From the NCBI GenBank assembly GCA_964372115.1, contig CAYJPN010000034.1:1-55407 (forward strand): DNA of 55,407 nucleotides, given 5' to 3'. Positions 35,111 to 43,184 of the stretch are shown piece by piece (the stretch's first letter is position 1; every line of letters begins with the position of its first letter). The stretch comes from CG2-30-36-16 sp964372115 (GTDB taxonomy: Bacteria > Bacteroidota > Ignavibacteria > Ignavibacteriales > Ignavibacteriaceae). The position numbers and the translations under genes are program-made. The notes under the pieces are model-generated. The model was given only the letters and a program-made list of their open reading frames with translations, did not search any database and was not told where the DNA came from.

Positions 35111-35698
35111 ATGAAATCTAATGATGCAAAAAACTTTCCTGTCGTTTGCGTAGGCGGTTCAGCCGGAGGGCTCGATGCCTATACCAGATTACTTAAGTAT
35201 TTACCGGGCGATATGGGTGTTGCTATCGTAATTGTAAATCATCTGCGAACCGTCGCCACTATGCTTCATGAGATTCTTCCGCGATACACAAAGATGCCTG
35301 TTGAACTGATAACAGAAAAATTACTTATCGAACCGAATCATGTTTTCATCATTCCGGAACAGCGTGATTTGCACGTTCTTGATGGAGAGTTCCGTCTAAA
35401 GCCGATATCAAAGCCAAGGGGATGGCCCGATGTGATTACGGTTTTTCTCCGTTCCTTTACACAGCACTGGGATGGGAAACTTATCGCTGTCATTGTCTCT
35501 GGCTATGATGGTGATGGGGCAGCAGCGTTGTGCGGTATAAAAGAAGTAGGAGGCATTACTATAGCACAAAAACCCGAAACAGCTAAACAGCCTGATATGC
35601 CTGAGAGCGCAATAGCAAGCGGATGTATAGATTTTGTCCTTTCGCCTGAGGAGATTGCTCAAGAAATAGTACGAATTGCAAACGCTGCAAGAATATAA
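35111..35698 (+). CDS. Stand-alone CheB-type methylesterase domain
   Basis: 195 aa from the ATG at 35111. It is a CheB catalytic domain without a receiver. The catalytic Ser is in GGSAGGLDAY, the His in IVNHLRT and the Asp in SGYDGDGAAAL, so the triad is kept although the motifs are unusual (NHL for QHM, GYDGDGA for GMGxDGA). The end (ITIAQKPETAKQPDMPESAIASG) is canonical. No chemoreceptor, CheR or histidine kinase is nearby, so the target is unclear. The protein could deamidate or demethylate a non-chemotaxis partner, or act as a regulator. Confidence 0.8.
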   Translation: MKSNDAKNFPVVCVGGSAGGLDAYTRLLKYLPGDMGVAIVIVNHLRTVATMLHEILPRYTKMPVELITEKLLIEPNHVFIIPEQRDLHVLDGEFRLKPISKPRGWPDVITVFLRSFTQHWDGKLIAVIVSGYDGDGAAALCGIKEVGGITIAQKPETAKQPDMPESAIASGCIDFVLSPEEIAQEIVRIANAARI

Positions 35699-35922
35699 AT
35701 CGATTAATGTAGCGGCAGCATTATGCCCCTTGTAACCAGATAGAAGAACTGTGCATTTCATTGCCCAAGTTCTAATGGAACCAGAGATATAGATTTTTGT
35801 CTGCCCATGTCTACAAAATTCAATTCTTATAAACCTTTGACACAAAAGTAAAATAACGGTAATTTGATTCCTATCAATCTCCTTTAGAATATTTTGTTGA
35901 ATAATTAATTTATATAAAAATT
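35699..35922. other. Spacer without supported features
   Basis: A 224-bp gap between the CheB-like and 4Fe-4S genes. There is no copy of the recurrent 40-bp element, no strong hairpin and no ORF of note. Confidence 0.3.
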
Positions 35923-37206
35923 ATGGCTCATTTAACTACACGCTCCGCTTATAAGAATTTGGTAGATAGAATTAATCAATTTCCACAAGGAGCCCCACCT
36001 TCAGAATTACTTTATAAAATTTTAGAAATGTTATTTACTGAGAAAGAGGCTGGGTTTGTAGCATCATTACCTATAAAACCATTTACTGCAAAGGAAGCAG
36101 CATACTTAACTAAAAAATCTATTAGTGAAACACGAAAAATACTAGACGAGCTTTCATCGAAGGGAATCTTATTGGATGTTGAACAAAATGGACAACCGAT
36201 ATACTCTCTTCCGCCGCCAATGGCAGGCTTCTTCGAATTTTCGATGATGAGAATCCGTACCGATATTGATCAAAAAGTTTTGGCAGAACTCTTCTATCAA
36301 TATCTTAATGTAGAAGAAGATTTTATTAAACAGCTTTTCACTGGAGGAAGCACTCAAGCGGGAAGAACCTTTGTGAATGAAAAGGCTTTGAGCGAAGCGC
36401 ACAAATTGGAAGTTCTTGATTATGAAAAAGCAAGCGAAGTAATTAAAACTGCAAGTCATAGAGCCGTTGGAATGTGCTATTGCAGGCATAAGATGGAACA
36501 TCTCGGTAAAGCGTGTGATGCACCTATGGAGATTTGCTTAACATTCAATGATGTTGCCGCCTCATTAATAAAACATAACATTGCCAAAGAAATTGATATA
36601 AAAGAAGGGATGGATTTACTTCAAACTGCCTATGATAACAATCTTGTTCAGTTCGGCGAAAATGTTAGAGAACAAGTTAGTTTTATTTGTAATTGTTGTG
36701 GATGTTGTTGTGAAGCGATGCTCGCTGCAAAAAAATTCGCAATGTTGCACCCGGTACACACTACAAATTATCTCCCGGTCGTAACAACTGAAGATTGTAA
36801 CGGATGCGGAAAGTGTGTGAATGTCTGTCCTGTTGAAGCCATGAGTCTTGTGTCTGCTAATGATCCTCTGAAGAAAAAAAGAAAGAAAGCTGTTTTGAAT
36901 GAAGATATTTGTCTTGGATGCGGATTGTGTGTTCGGTCTTGTACTATTGGGAAGATTCATTTGATAGAACGAAAGCAAAGAGTGATTACTCCTCTCAACA
37001 GTGCGCACAGAGTTGTAGTGATGGCAATTGAGCGTGGGAAATTTCAAAATCTAATCTTCGATCAACAAGCTTTGTGGAATCACCGAGCAATGGCGGCAAT
37101 ACTTGGTGTGATTGTAAAACTTCCTCCGGTTAAACAAGTGCTTGCAAGTAATCAATTGAAATCACGTTACTTGGAATATCTTTTATCAAATTATAATAAA
37201 AATTAA
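35923..37206 (+). CDS. 4Fe-4S ferredoxin-type protein with N-terminal winged helix
   Basis: 427 aa. The first ~110 residues resemble a helix-turn-helix (FTAKEAAYLTKKSISETRKILDELSSKGIL). A Cys-rich centre (CYCRHKMEHLGKACDAPMEIC and CNCCGCCC) is followed by two 4Fe-4S motifs, CNGCGKCVNVCP and CLGCGLCVRSC. The C-terminus resembles those of membrane-associated electron-transfer proteins but has no membrane helix. It is probably a soluble redox protein or redox sensor. No oxidoreductase partner gene is adjacent. Confidence 0.8.
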   Translation: MAHLTTRSAYKNLVDRINQFPQGAPPSELLYKILEMLFTEKEAGFVASLPIKPFTAKEAAYLTKKSISETRKILDELSSKGILLDVEQNGQPIYSLPPPMAGFFEFSMMRIRTDIDQKVLAELFYQYLNVEEDFIKQLFTGGSTQAGRTFVNEKALSEAHKLEVLDYEKASEVIKTASHRAVGMCYCRHKMEHLGKACDAPMEICLTFNDVAASLIKHNIAKEIDIKEGMDLLQTAYDNNLVQFGENVREQVSFICNCCGCCCEAMLAAKKFAMLHPVHTTNYLPVVTTEDCNGCGKCVNVCPVEAMSLVSANDPLKKKRKKAVLNEDICLGCGLCVRSCTIGKIHLIERKQRVITPLNSAHRVVVMAIERGKFQNLIFDQQALWNHRAMAAILGVIVKLPPVKQVLASNQLKSRYLEYLLSNYNKN

Positions 37207-37396
37207 AACTTGTTCCTCTTCAATACTCTTAAAAAAACTCATTAGTATGATCTAAGACAATAATATTTTGATGGTTTCTTTGAATAATAAAAAATTATGC
37301 ATGCAGATTGTATAACACTATAATCTCTTTGACATGTATTTAACTGCAGCAGAAACGACTCCGTTAATTGGCGAGTAATTTCCTTTAATCTCATTA

Positions 37397-37436
37397 CCAA
37401 AAGATGTAGTTCCTTTTTCATCCTTTAGAACGATTG
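37397..37436 (+). promoter_or_regulatory. Recurrent 40-bp element, copy d
   Basis: Core AAAAGATGTAGTTCC, then CATCCTTTAGAACGATTG. It ends 77 bp before the small lipoprotein gene at 37514. Confidence 0.6.
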
Positions 37437-37513
37437 ATTCGCTTTAGATCCGTATGTAATTTACAATTAAAACAGAAGTATAACTTTCGAAAAATTATGA
37501 CGGAGAAAAAGAC

Positions 37514-37693
37514 ATGAGAAAAATCATTGAAAAAGTTCCTTTATACCTGATAGTAATATCTATAACTACGTTTATTTTCTCAGGATGTGCGGTTATAGAG
37601 GGAATATTCAAGGTAGGAGTATGGGCTGGAATTATACTTGTATTGGTGATCTTAGGGGTTATCTCTTTTATCATTAGTAGGTTTAGGAAATAA
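37514..37693 (+). CDS. Small lipoprotein/membrane protein
   Basis: 59 aa: MRKIIEKVPLYLIVISITTF, then IFSGCAVIEGIF, with a lipobox FSGC (Cys at about residue 25), and a second hydrophobic stretch VGVWAGIILVLVILGVISFI with a basic end RFRK. CGGAG precedes the ATG. Small proteins of this kind (signal, 'IxGIFKxGxxxG', helix) occur with stress-response membrane genes in Bacteroidota. It is preceded by element copy d. Confidence 0.75.
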   Translation: MRKIIEKVPLYLIVISITTFIFSGCAVIEGIFKVGVWAGIILVLVILGVISFIISRFRK

Positions 37694-37747
37694 ATAACAG
37701 AAGAATCTCTTCGATTGACCCTTTTCAGCAGAAGTGATAACACATGA

Positions 37748-37837
37748 ATGGAAGAGGGTCACGTCGATTGGGCAGAAATACAACGTGCACAGATTGAGCA
37801 AATGGGCATGGAAAATTATCTGGTTACCCAAGCTTAA
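37748..37837 (+). pseudogene. 3' fragment of a bacterioferritin gene
   Basis: A 29-codon frame MEEGHVDWAEIQRAQIEQMG then MENYLVTQA and stop, with an in-frame TGA just upstream. The EEGHVDW...QMG..NYL pattern is the last helix of bacterioferritin/ferritin-like proteins and includes the Glu and His of the ferroxidase site. The rest of the gene is missing. The 3' end overlaps the start of the 1.18-kb duplication. Confidence 0.7.
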
Positions 37838-38998
37838 AGTCAGGCAAGCTGATTCAAAGTTATTTGATAACCAATTACCGGCTATTTTATTTGTAAGAAT
37901 GCATTCGGTGATAGTCCACCACCCTTTTCTGTCTGCGAAAAAACAAATACTAGATTAAATTTTTCATAATTGGTAATAATATTCATAAGGTGATAGTGAT
38001 GAGAGTACCGAAACATATTGGAATAATTCCTGATGGAAACAGAAGATGGGCGGAAGCCAATAAAATGACAAAAGAAAAAGGTTATGAATATGGTATAGAC
38101 CCGGGCTTAATACTTTTTAAATTATGCAAAGAGGCAGGTATTAAGGAATTAACGTACTACGGGTTTACTACTGATAACACGAAAAGACCGACAAAACAAA
38201 AAAAAGCTTTCACTAGCGCCTGCGTAAATGCAGTAAATATATTATCTAAGGAAGAAGCAGAATTGTTGGTTATTGGTGATTTTGAATCTCCTATGTTCCC
38301 AAAAGAATTGTACAAATATACCACAAGGCAGATCTTTGGTAAAGGAGGGATTAAAGTTAATTTTTTAGTAAATTATGGTTGGGAGTGGGACTTAAACAAA
38401 TTGAAATTAGCTGACTCTACTCAGAAAAATATTGCGGGGCATATTAAATCTTTTGATGTTTCCAGAATAGATCTGATTATAAGGTGGGGTGGCAGAAGAC
38501 GTTTAAGTGGCTTCCTTCCAGTGCAATCTATTTACTCGGATTTCTATGTGTTGGATGACTATTGGCCGGATTTTAACCCGGAGCATTTTTACAAAGCACT
38601 GAATTGGTATAATGATCAGGATATTACCCTTGGAGGTTGAGATCTTGGGTAAAGGCGACTTATCGGAAAACTTAGAACCCCGGATTTATAATTTTAGATA
38701 TTTAAAGATATAACTAACATGGTTGCAGCAGCCCCAAATCAACACCACAAAACAGAAATCATCCCAGAATCGTTTTCAGATACTATTTCTGATTCTATAT
38801 TTAAAAATTCATTTTAAAAGTATCTTCTCTTAAATTTTTTTGCTTTACGTTTTTTCAAGGAAGTATTTAAACCGCCGTCTGAGTTTAATGAACTGATGAA
38901 ACTCTTAAAACAATTTCCAAAAGTATTTCGATGGTCAACAATTGACCCATCAACAAGAGACAATCTGAGTTGGATTATTTACTCACCCAAAAGATGTA
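37812..38998. repeat. 1.18-kb duplication, copy 1
   Basis: Near-identical to 40474-41660 at a constant offset of 2662 bp. It contains the cis-prenyltransferase gene, a possible 32-codon ORF (38719-38817, MVAAAPNQHHKTEIIPESF...) and a stretch at 38860-38980 that resembles the end of a decayed gene (VFKPPSEFNELMKLLKQF). It stops inside the 40-bp element (copies e and f). The only differences I see are at its edges, so it is very recent. Confidence 0.9.
37999..38640 (+). CDS. Divergent cis-prenyltransferase (UppS family), copy 1
   Basis: About 213 aa from the ATG at 37999, chosen because AAGGTG lies 7 bp upstream. The UppS fold is clear: IGIIPDGNRRWAEANKM with the catalytic Asp, YYGFTTDNTKRPTKQK, INFLV-type strand VNFLVNYGWEWDL, and RIDLIIRWGGRRRLSGFLPVQSIYSDFYVLDDYWPDFNPEHF. 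Normal enzymes have RTGGE.R.SNF and AELYF; here the Glu after RxGG is Arg and the later metal Glu (E213 in E. coli numbering) is Asp. It is also ~35 aa short. It is probably a specialised or short-chain polyprenyl synthase. An identical copy lies at 40661. Confidence 0.8.
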   Translation: MRVPKHIGIIPDGNRRWAEANKMTKEKGYEYGIDPGLILFKLCKEAGIKELTYYGFTTDNTKRPTKQKKAFTSACVNAVNILSKEEAELLVIGDFESPMFPKELYKYTTRQIFGKGGIKVNFLVNYGWEWDLNKLKLADSTQKNIAGHIKSFDVSRIDLIIRWGGRRRLSGFLPVQSIYSDFYVLDDYWPDFNPEHFYKALNWYNDQDITLGG

Positions 38999-39026
38999 GT
39001 TCCTTTTTCATCCCTTTGACCGATTG
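38987..39026 (+). promoter_or_regulatory. Recurrent 40-bp element, copy e
   Basis: Core AAAAGATGTAGTTCC, then CATCCCTTTGACCGATTG, almost identical to copy c. It ends 59 bp before the second lmo0937-type gene. Both lmo0937 paralogues thus carry the same upstream element. Confidence 0.65.
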
Positions 39027-39085
39027 AACTGTCGGATCCCACTTCCTACTTTAATATGGAAATTTAATTTGAAAGGAAACTTACT

Positions 39086-39235
39086 ATGTTATACACAATC
39101 GCAGTCGTTCTGTTAGTTCTCTGGTTACTTGGGCTACTTACTTCTTATACAATGGGTGGAGTTGTTCACGTTCTGCTTGTACTAGCAATAATATTGATTT
39201 TGGTCAATGTCTTTAGAGGACGTCGGGCAATCTAA
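39086..39235 (+). CDS. lmo0937-type small membrane protein, copy 2
   Basis: 49 aa: MLYTIAVVLLVLWLLGLLTS, then YTMGGVVHVLLVLAIILILV and NVFRGRRAI. It is about 80% identical to the protein at 33989 and has the same two-helix plan with an Arg-rich end. AAAGG lies about 10 bp upstream. It is followed 112 bp later by the AI-2E family permease gene. Confidence 0.85.
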   Translation: MLYTIAVVLLVLWLLGLLTSYTMGGVVHVLLVLAIILILVNVFRGRRAI

Positions 39236-39347
39236 GTATTTGCTAAATGTCGAAATATTCTAGCAAGCTGAAATCATGATTGAGAATAAACTATAAATTT
39301 TTCCAATGCTTTTTTATTTAAGGCTAAAGGAATAGTCACATAACTGT

Positions 39348-40391
39348 ATGACTGAGCAAATTAATTCGTCTCGCGGGATTCGTATTCTCATTAGTTTTGC
39401 AGCACTTGTGATAATTATTGCAGGAGTTAGCCTTGCACAGTCTGTTGTAGTTCTAATCTTACTTTCTTTTTTCCTTGCACTTCTTGGAACCCCGCCAGTA
39501 CTCTGGTTAAAAGAAAAACATATCCCATCCGGATTTGCAGTTTTGATTGTCATGGCTGTTATGATAGTCATTCTCCTTCTGATTAGCGTACAAATTGGCT
39601 CATCCTTTAGCGGTTTTATAGATCAATTGCCTTTATTGCAGGCACGTATTCGAGAACAAGTCCTGGAACTTAGTGCATATTTAAGAAGCAAGGGTTTTTC
39701 GGGCACTCAAAAATTATTACTGGATTATGTTAAGCCGGAAGTATTACTAAAGCTTACTGCCAACTTGCTATCGGGATTGAGTTCTGTACTTTCTGATCTT
39801 GTCCTGATACTTCTCACAGTGACCTTCATATTGCTTGAAGTATCAAGCTTTCCTATAAAACTCCGTTCTATTCTCGGTGATCCTAAGCAGGTATTTCCTC
39901 ATTTCACAAAGTTTGCTAATGATATGAAGCGCTACATGGTTATTAAGACATTCATGAGTTTAGCTTCAGGCATTTTGATAGCTGTTTGGTTGTACATTCT
40001 CGGGGTGGATTATGCAATACTATGGGGTTTTCTTGCTTTTCTGCTTAACTACATTCCCAATATAGGATCAATCCTTGCTGCTATTCCGGCAGTGATCTTA
40101 GCAATTGTTCAGATGGGATTTGGAAGCGGAGTGCTGGTGGCAGCAGGATATATAATAATTAATTTTGTAGAAGGAAATGTTATAGAACCAAGACTGATGG
40201 GGAGAAAACTTGGGTTATCTACGCTGGTCGTCTTTCTTTCGTTAATTTTTTGGGGAGGCTTACTTGGATTCGTAGGTGCAATTCTGGCTATACCGCTGAC
40301 AATGACAATGAAGTTTGCATTCGAAAGTAGTGAAAGCACAAGATGGATTGCTGTGCTGCTTGGTTCAGAAAAAATGGAGAAATCGCATTGA
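39348..40391 (+). CDS. AI-2E family (PerM-type) permease
   Basis: 347 aa, standard for the family. Eight or so hydrophobic segments flank a soluble loop. The C-terminal block LWGFLAFLLNYIPNIGSILAAIPAVILAIVQMG and YIIINFVEGNVIEPRLMGRKLGLSTLVVF are the family hallmark. Members export diverse small molecules or ions, and the AI-2 role is only one case. Its position between two stress-type small genes suggests a stress-related exporter. Confidence 0.88.
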   Translation: MTEQINSSRGIRILISFAALVIIIAGVSLAQSVVVLILLSFFLALLGTPPVLWLKEKHIPSGFAVLIVMAVMIVILLLISVQIGSSFSGFIDQLPLLQARIREQVLELSAYLRSKGFSGTQKLLLDYVKPEVLLKLTANLLSGLSSVLSDLVLILLTVTFILLEVSSFPIKLRSILGDPKQVFPHFTKFANDMKRYMVIKTFMSLASGILIAVWLYILGVDYAILWGFLAFLLNYIPNIGSILAAIPAVILAIVQMGFGSGVLVAAGYIIINFVEGNVIEPRLMGRKLGLSTLVVFLSLIFWGGLLGFVGAILAIPLTMTMKFAFESSESTRWIAVLLGSEKMEKSH

Positions 40392-40473
40392 TCTATCTTG
40401 ATGATGCAGATGTAGAAATATCAAACCAAGCAACAAAAGCATTAGAAGAACAACTTGTGAAATGTGGTCATGT

Positions 40474-41660
40474 AAAATTATCTGGTTACTCAAGCTTTAA
40501 GTCAGGCAAGCTGATTCAAAGTTATTTGATAACCAATTACCGGCTATTTTATTTGTAAGAATGCATTCGGTGATAGTCCACCACCCTTTTCTGTCTGCGA
40601 AAAAACAAATACTAGATTAAATTTTTCATAATTGGTAATAATATTCATAAGGTGATAGTGATGAGAGTACCGAAACATATTGGAATAATTCCTGATGGAA
40701 ACAGAAGATGGGCGGAAGCCAATAAAATGACAAAAGAAAAAGGTTATGAATATGGTATAGACCCGGGCTTAATACTTTTTAAATTATGCAAAGAGGCAGG
40801 TATTAAGGAATTAACGTACTACGGGTTTACTACTGATAACACGAAAAGACCGACAAAACAAAAAAAAGCTTTCACTAGCGCCTGCGTAAATGCAGTAAAT
40901 ATATTATCTAAGGAAGAAGCAGAATTGTTGGTTATTGGTGATTTTGAATCTCCTATGTTCCCAAAAGAATTGTACAAATATACCACAAGGCAGATCTTTG
41001 GTAAAGGAGGGATTAAAGTTAATTTTTTAGTAAATTATGGTTGGGAGTGGGACTTAAACAAATTGAAATTAGCTGACTCTACTCAGAAAAATATTGCGGG
41101 GCATATTAAATCTTTTGATGTTTCCAGAATAGATCTGATTATAAGGTGGGGTGGCAGAAGACGTTTAAGTGGCTTCCTTCCAGTGCAATCTATTTACTCG
41201 GATTTCTATGTGTTGGATGACTATTGGCCGGATTTTAACCCGGAGCATTTTTACAAAGCACTGAATTGGTATAATGATCAGGATATTACCCTTGGAGGTT
41301 GAGATCTTGGGTAAAGGCGACTTATCGGAAAACTTAGAACCCCGGATTTATAATTTTAGATATTTAAAGATATAACTAACATGGTTGCAGCAGCCCCAAA
41401 TCAACACCACAAAACAGAAATCATCCCAGAATCGTTTTCAGATACTATTTCTGATTCTATATTTAAAAATTCATTTTAAAAGTATCTTCTCTTAAATTTT
41501 TTTGCTTTACGTTTTTTCAAGGAAGTATTTAAACCGCCGTCTGAGTTTAATGAACTGATGAAACTCTTAAAACAATTTCCAAAAGTATTTCGATGGTCAA
41601 CAATTGACCCATCAACAAGAGACAATCTGAGTTGGATTATTTACTCACCCAAAAGATGTA
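40474..41660. repeat. 1.18-kb duplication, copy 2
   Basis: Second copy of 37812-38998. Just upstream, 40391-40480 holds a frame (IYLDDADVEISNQATKALEE...) that continues into the repeat and is probably a fragment of another gene. The repeats flank a unique 1.5-kb segment with lmo0937 copy 2 and the AI-2E permease, so homologous recombination between them could delete or amplify that segment. Confidence 0.9.
40661..41302 (+). CDS. Divergent cis-prenyltransferase (UppS family), copy 2
   Basis: Protein identical to the copy at 37999. Upstream and downstream DNA are also the same for hundreds of bases, so the two genes should be expressed alike except for what lies further upstream: a bacterioferritin fragment in copy 1, the permease gene in copy 2. 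Exact identity means recent duplication, or an assembly artefact. Confidence 0.8.
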   Translation: MRVPKHIGIIPDGNRRWAEANKMTKEKGYEYGIDPGLILFKLCKEAGIKELTYYGFTTDNTKRPTKQKKAFTSACVNAVNILSKEEAELLVIGDFESPMFPKELYKYTTRQIFGKGGIKVNFLVNYGWEWDLNKLKLADSTQKNIAGHIKSFDVSRIDLIIRWGGRRRLSGFLPVQSIYSDFYVLDDYWPDFNPEHFYKALNWYNDQDITLGG

Positions 41661-41688
41661 ATCCCTTTTTCATCCTCTTGCTCGATTG
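41649..41688 (+). promoter_or_regulatory. Recurrent 40-bp element, copy f
   Basis: Core AAAAGATGTAATCCC, then CATCCTCTTGCTCGATTG. It begins inside the end of the duplication and ends 164 bp before the Thivi_2564-like gene. The hairpin leader lies between the element and the start codon. Confidence 0.55.
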
Positions 41689-41741
41689 TGCAACTTTGAA
41701 TTACTTTATATTATATCAAAGGAAACATTAAACCAAATGTA

Positions 41742-41820
41742 GAGATGTATTCTGCGATTGGATAGATCCCAAACCGCGTAGAATAATAAATGAAACTAGA
41801 TTCTCTTTAAAGGAGATCAG
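41742..41820 (+). promoter_or_regulatory. Conserved hairpin leader, copy 2
   Basis: Near-identical to 31309-31387, with compatible changes in the loop (GATAGATCCC for GATAAATCCC) and a G-to-A in one arm. It ends 32 bp before the ATG at 41853. Position in the 5' untranslated region of a small membrane protein gene suggests an RNA structure controlling translation or stability. Confidence 0.6.
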
Positions 41821-41852
41821 TTGAACAAACAAACATTGAAAGGGAAAAAACT

Positions 41853-42044
41853 ATGTCGTTGATTGGATTAGTAATCGTGCTGGTGGTTGTCGGTGTCGTG
41901 CTTTGGCTTATTAACAGCTACATTCCGATGCAGTCTACTATAAAAAAAATATTGAATGCGGTAGTGATTATCGTTGTGGTACTCTGGTTATTAAGCGCCT
42001 TCGGAATAATTGACAGTCTTGATACGATTCATATTGGGAATTAA
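41853..42044 (+). CDS. Thivi_2564-like small membrane protein
   Basis: 63 aa: MSLIGLVIVLVVVGVVLWLI, NSYIPMQSTIKKILNAVVII and VVVLWLLSAFGIID, then a short polar tail. Two membrane helices around a short KK loop match the small Thivi_2564 family as I remember it. AAAGGGA precedes the ATG. It is another tiny membrane protein in the same island, with the hairpin leader and element copy f upstream. Confidence 0.75.
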   Translation: MSLIGLVIVLVVVGVVLWLINSYIPMQSTIKKILNAVVIIVVVLWLLSAFGIIDSLDTIHIGN

Positions 42045-42112
42045 TAAATCACCTTTCACAGATATTGTAGTATCCGTTAGCAAACCGTAGGCGTCAACTT
42101 AAAGGAAAAGAG

Positions 42113-42128
42113 TCCGTTAGCTAACGGA
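42113..42128. repeat. Perfect 16-bp palindrome
   Basis: TCCGTTAGCTAACGGA, related to the imperfect palindrome at 31242-31259 and to a partial copy near 42070. It lies 69 bp after the Thivi_2564-like gene and could serve as part of its terminator. Confidence 0.5.
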
Positions 42129-42175
42129 TAATAATTTGTCAGAAATAGAATAATAAAATGCGGCTAATAATTTAT

Positions 42176-42940
42176 TGATCTCCTACAGAGATCGATGATT
42201 TTATGGTTTACCGTTTACAATAATTGAACCCCGATGGGGTTCATTCTGAAAATACACAATCAATTATTACAATTCCGGTTGATTGAATTTTTCCCCGTGG
42301 GGGATAAATTCTTGTAGGACAAATCGCACCATCTCATAATCCTATTCCCCGTAGGGGAATTATTATTTCAATACATTATTGATCTCCTACAGAGATCGAT
42401 GTTTTTTCTGGTTTTTTCATTTCTACAGTAATTGAACCCCGATGGGGTTCAGTCTGAAATTATACAATCAATCATTACAATTCCGGTTGTTTGAATTTTT
42501 CCCCGTGGGGGATAAATTCTTGTAGAACAGATCCCACAATCCATAATCCTATTCCCCGTAGGGGAATCATAATTTCAACAATTTATTGATCTCCTACAGA
42601 GATCGATGTTTTTATGGTTTATTGTTTCTATAGTAATTGAACTCCTACGGGGTTCTTCACTAAATAAAGAAATAACCATCGTATTATTTGCATAATATTA
42701 TTTCCGCGTAGCGGATATATTCTTGTAGGACAAATCGCACCATCCCATAATCCTATTCCCCGTAGGGGAATCATTATTTCTTTCGTTTACAATAATTGAA
42801 CCCCGATGGGGTTCATTCTGAAAATACACAATCAATTATTACAATTCCGGTTGTTTGAATTTTTCCCCGTAGGGGATAAATTCTTGTAGGACAACCACCC
42901 CGCATGACACAACCATTCCCCGTAGGGGAATAATTATCTA
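42176..42940. repeat. ~205-bp four-hairpin repeat, about 3.8 copies
   Basis: Units at about 42176, 42376 and 42581 and a partial one at about 42781. Each unit carries four hairpins in order: GATCTCCTACAGAGATC, GAACCCCGATGGGGTTC, a TTTCCCCGTGGGGGATAAA type and ATTCCCCGTAGGGGAAT, with constant linkers such as CTTGTAGGACAAATC. Unit 3 has a variant second hairpin (GAACTCCTACGGGGTTC). The same repeat lies at the right end of the window, beyond hsdR. No coding frame runs through it. Confidence 0.9.
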
Positions 42941-43184
42941 CTATAATCTATGATGATTTTTTGTTAGCAATGTCCACAATGGGGTGAGGTTCCTGATGAT
43001 AAAAAGAGCCGGAAATTGGGAACAAATAGTAATTTGAATTTGCAACTTTTTCTATTTGTGCAACTGATTCGATTTTTCTTACATTGCGAATGGTTATCTC
43101 GATACTCTCAACAATATTAAAATAATATTAGCCGGTATATCGTAATATTAAGCATCGAGATAACCGGAAGATAATCAGCTCAAA

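Noticed and set aside
37734..37958. 74-codon plus-strand frame over the bacterioferritin remnant
   Set aside because: The recognisable protein (EEGHVDW...) is in another frame; this one has no family features.
39348..40391. Dedicated autoinducer-2 exporter
   Set aside because: The family name is historical; without luxS or lsr genes nearby, the substrate cannot be assigned to AI-2.
37812..41660. Insertion sequence or transposon carrying the cis-prenyltransferase
   Set aside because: No transposase, terminal inverted repeats or target-site duplications are visible. It looks like a plain segmental duplication.
42176..42940. Possible CRISPR array or retron-like structure from repeated hairpins
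   Set aside because: Copies are ~205 bp long and nearly the whole unit is conserved, with no unique spacers. No reverse transcriptase gene is nearby.
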